In this document: piece after piece, positions 12,287 to 13,578 of the stretch
How the letters are laid out: each line of letters starts with the position of its first letter
How positions within the stretch are numbered: position 1 is the stretch's first letter
From: Chloroflexota bacterium
GTDB lineage: Bacteria > Chloroflexota > UBA6077 > JACQUR01
Length of the DNA: 13,578 nt
NCBI GenBank assembly: GCA_016210245.1
Contig: JACQUR010000131.1
Coordinates: 1-13,578, forward strand
Direction of reading: 5' to 3'
The notes under the pieces: model-generated
Database searches by the model: none
What the model was told of the DNA's origin: nothing
Seen by the model: the letters and a program-made list of their open reading frames with translations, nothing else
Made by a program: the position numbers and the translations under genes

Positions 12287-12307
12287 GTTCGGGGCGACGG
12301 GGGCGCC

Positions 12308-12868
12308 TCAGTACACGCGGAGAGAGTCGAAGATCTCCTGCGCGGAAAGCTCGAAGCCCGGCAGCACGTCGCCGAGCCCGAGCTTGTCCGGCCCGCGGAG
12401 GGCCTGAGGCGCCTGCTCGGCCCGGAAGACGAGCACCGATTCGTCGTCCGGGTCGACCAGCAGCGCCACCTGCACGCCGTTGGCCACGTACCACAGGCAG
12501 CGCCGCACCAGGCCGGTCGTGCTCTGGCCCGGCGAAGCGATCTCGACCGCCAGGTCAGGCGGCTCGACGAAGGTGTCGACCACCTGCCCCTGCTCGTCTA
12601 CCGGGATCCGATCCCAGCGGTAGACGGCTACGTCCGGAACGCTGGAGGCGCCGCCGAAGGTAGTCCGCAACTCCGAGAAGGCCAGGGCCAGCTTCCGTGG
12701 CTCGGCGAAGCGGTTGAGCCGCTCGACCAGGACGGTCTGGAGGCGACTGTGTCGACCCGTGGGTGACACCTTCTGGGTGACCTTCCCCTCCTTGAACTCG
12801 AGCGCGGGCTCTTGCTCGGGCAGCCTCAGGAATGCTTCGAGCGTCAGGTGCTGCCCAGAAATGGCCAT
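12308..12868 (-). CDS. Uma2-family (DUF820) PD-(D/E)XK nuclease-like protein
   Basis: The 186-residue protein has the Uma2 layout. LTLEAFLRLPEQEPALEFKEG includes E24, a central helix follows (HSRLQTVLVERLNRF), and then SSVPDVAVYR with D79 and PPDLAVEIASP with E109. D79 and E109 are the likely metal-binding acids of the PD-(D/E)XK fold. The usual basic K before the next helix is not obvious (GLVRRCLWYVANGV). These proteins are abundant in Cyanobacteria and Chloroflexota, and their biological role is not settled. The ATG at 12868 has no clear Shine-Dalgarno. It starts 16 bp downstream of the terminator's hairpin, so it may be poorly expressed or depend on read-through. Confidence 0.88.
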   Translation of the reverse strand: MAISGQHLTLEAFLRLPEQEPALEFKEGKVTQKVSPTGRHSRLQTVLVERLNRFAEPRKLALAFSELRTTFGGASSVPDVAVYRWDRIPVDEQGQVVDTFVEPPDLAVEIASPGQSTTGLVRRCLWYVANGVQVALLVDPDDESVLVFRAEQAPQALRGPDKLGLGDVLPGFELSAQEIFDSLRVY

Positions 12869-12874
12869 GGTGGC

Positions 12875-12911
12875 AAAAAAAGAGGGATCGGGCTCCGAGG
12901 AGCCCGATCCC
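12875..12911 (-). terminator. Rho-independent terminator of the zinc-ribbon gene
   Basis: On the minus strand a 13-bp GC-rich stem (12884-12896 paired with 12899-12911, GGATCGGGCTCC on the plus strand) is followed by CTC and a run of seven T (complement of 12875-12881). It begins 15 bp after the zinc-ribbon stop. It is the only textbook intrinsic terminator in the window. Confidence 0.9.
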
Positions 12912-12925
12912 CTTCTCGCGTGGTG

Positions 12926-13273
12926 CTAGCGGTACGAGCGGGAGTGACTTCCGCCGCTGCCGCCCTTCTGCTTCGAGAAGCAGTCCGAGCAGTAGACCGG
13001 CTTGTCGCCCCGGGGCTGGAATGGTACTCGCGCCTCGTTGCCGCAGCTCGAGCAGGTCACCGAGAACATCTCCCGCTCGCGGCCGTAGCCGCCGCCGCCA
13101 GAGGAGTAGCCGCCGCCAGAATCGCGGCCCGACTTGCGGGCAGCCCGGCAATCCGTGCAGCGCGAGGGCTCGTTGGTGAACCCGCGCGAAGCGAAGAACT
13201 CCTGCTCACCAACAGTGAAAGTGAATGACTGGCCGCAATCGCGGCAGACGATGGTCTTGTCGGCGTAACTCAA
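12926..13273 (-). CDS. Double zinc-ribbon protein with Gly/Ser-rich linker
   Basis: The 115-residue protein has four CxxC pairs forming two zinc ribbons. C10/C13 with C39/C42 match the probable zinc-ribbon (zf-trcl-like) domain, with VCRDCGQSFTFTVGEQEFFA between the pairs. C74/C77 with C95/C98 form a second ribbon ending GDKPVYCSDCF. They are joined by a disordered Gly/Ser/Tyr linker (about 49-68), and the tail is GGSGGSHSRSYR. Such proteins are small cytoplasmic factors that probably bind RNA or translation and transcription components. The exact role is unknown. The TTG start at 13273 has AGGAG 9 bp upstream and a long leader back to a -10 box. Its own terminator makes it monocistronic, which suggests abundant, independent expression. 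Confidence 0.85.
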   Translation of the reverse strand: MSYADKTIVCRDCGQSFTFTVGEQEFFASRGFTNEPSRCTDCRAARKSGRDSGGGYSSGGGGYGREREMFSVTCSSCGNEARVPFQPRGDKPVYCSDCFSKQKGGSGGSHSRSYR

Positions 13274-13405
13274 CGCTGACTTCTCCTATGAGAGAGCTTG
13301 GCGATTCCGTCAGCGTGAGCCGGAGGGGAAACGAGAAGGAGACCTGGATGGCCCCCTTACATGGCTGCCCTATCGAACGGGCTGCCGAAACGTGCCAGCA
13401 CCTTT

Positions 13406-13414
13406 ACTATACCA
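13406..13414 (-). promoter_or_regulatory. Putative extended -10 promoter of the zinc-ribbon gene
   Basis: The minus strand reads TGGTATAGT, an extended -10 element (TGn + TATAGT) in an otherwise GC-rich region. No good -35 hexamer stands 17 bp upstream. If used, transcription would begin near 13399 and give a leader of about 125 nt before the TTG start. Long leaders are common for cold-shock-type genes, but I see no defined fold. The rest of 13274-13471 holds nothing else I can support. Confidence 0.4.
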
Positions 13415-13471
13415 CAATCCGGCCGCCGCTGCATTGGTCGCCCGCCAGAGCTGAAGTTTTGATAGAAGCGG

Positions 13472-13578
13472 TCACGGGGAGAGGCCGTAGCGGGCGAGGA
13501 TGGCCTCTCGAGAGCCGAGTGTTGGCGGGAGCACCTTCAGGCGAAGGCCGGAGAGGATGGCCAGTTCGGCCAGGTGGA
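13472..13578 (-). CDS. C-terminal end of an unidentified protein (partial)
   Basis: On the minus strand a frame is open from the window edge for 34 codons (HLAELAILSGLRLKVLPP and on, ending ARYGLSP) to TGA at 13474-13472. The composition is that of a globular helical protein and codon use is GC3-rich, so it is probably a real gene that begins beyond the window. I do not recognise the family. Its stop is 58 bp upstream of the -10 box of the zinc-ribbon gene. Confidence 0.5.
   Translation of the reverse strand, partial: HLAELAILSGLRLKVLPPTLGSREAILARYGLSP

Overview
The window is GC-rich chromosomal DNA from a bacterium, most likely a member of the Chloroflexota. This is inferred from the gene types and from boundary repeats that translate to strings such as LSTQHSA, which I associate with that phylum from memory. 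It starts inside the last codons of a membrane-protein gene and ends inside the 3' part of an unidentified minus-strand gene. I see no rRNA, tRNA, CRISPR array or transposase gene.

Left two thirds (1-10424) is a housekeeping region. On the plus strand lie tsaB (tRNA t6A synthesis), a secreted HEYVH metalloprotease-like protein, fabL (enoyl-ACP reductase III) and glyA (serine hydroxymethyltransferase). On the minus strand lie a GAF-GGEEF diguanylate cyclase coupled to a 4-TM protein, a family-4-like uracil-DNA glycosylase, a small two-helix membrane protein, a DPM1-like family 2 glycosyltransferase, an atypical receiver protein, and a flavin reductase coupled to a 33-residue basic protein resembling the ribosomal bS22/AURKAIP1 type. 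The genes have unrelated roles, and almost every one stands alone.

The most striking structure is between the genes. All ten gene boundaries from 1 to about 9.1 kb carry inverted repeats. Nine of them hold arms made of different 7-bp tandem units (GAGTGCT, GATTTGA, ATTTTGG, GGTTGGA, GTTGACA/GTCGACA), most of them facing each other as near-perfect hairpins. The tenth holds a MITE-like element. The two boundaries that are 2-bp translationally coupled junctions have none. Five genes take their stop codon from inside a repeat. The TGAGTGC unit has a 7-bp period and contains TGA, so three units close all three reading frames. The inverted layout does this for both converging strands. Other elements are a nested palindromic element at 6517-6698, a 33-bp palindrome at 4300-4367 and a 33-bp tandem hairpin pair inserted within a heptamer hairpin at 8136-8201.

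The right third (10425-12868) is an accessory island without such repeats. It holds a vapBC pair, a truncated DUF433 antitoxin, an RHH-antitoxin/MazF pair, the orphan C-terminal tail of a GMC oxidoreductase and a Uma2-family protein. It is followed by a strong terminator, a double zinc-ribbon protein with a long leader, and the tail of another minus-strand gene.

Many open reading frames extend upstream into the repeats. I chose starts from ribosome binding sites and family alignments instead of the longest frame.
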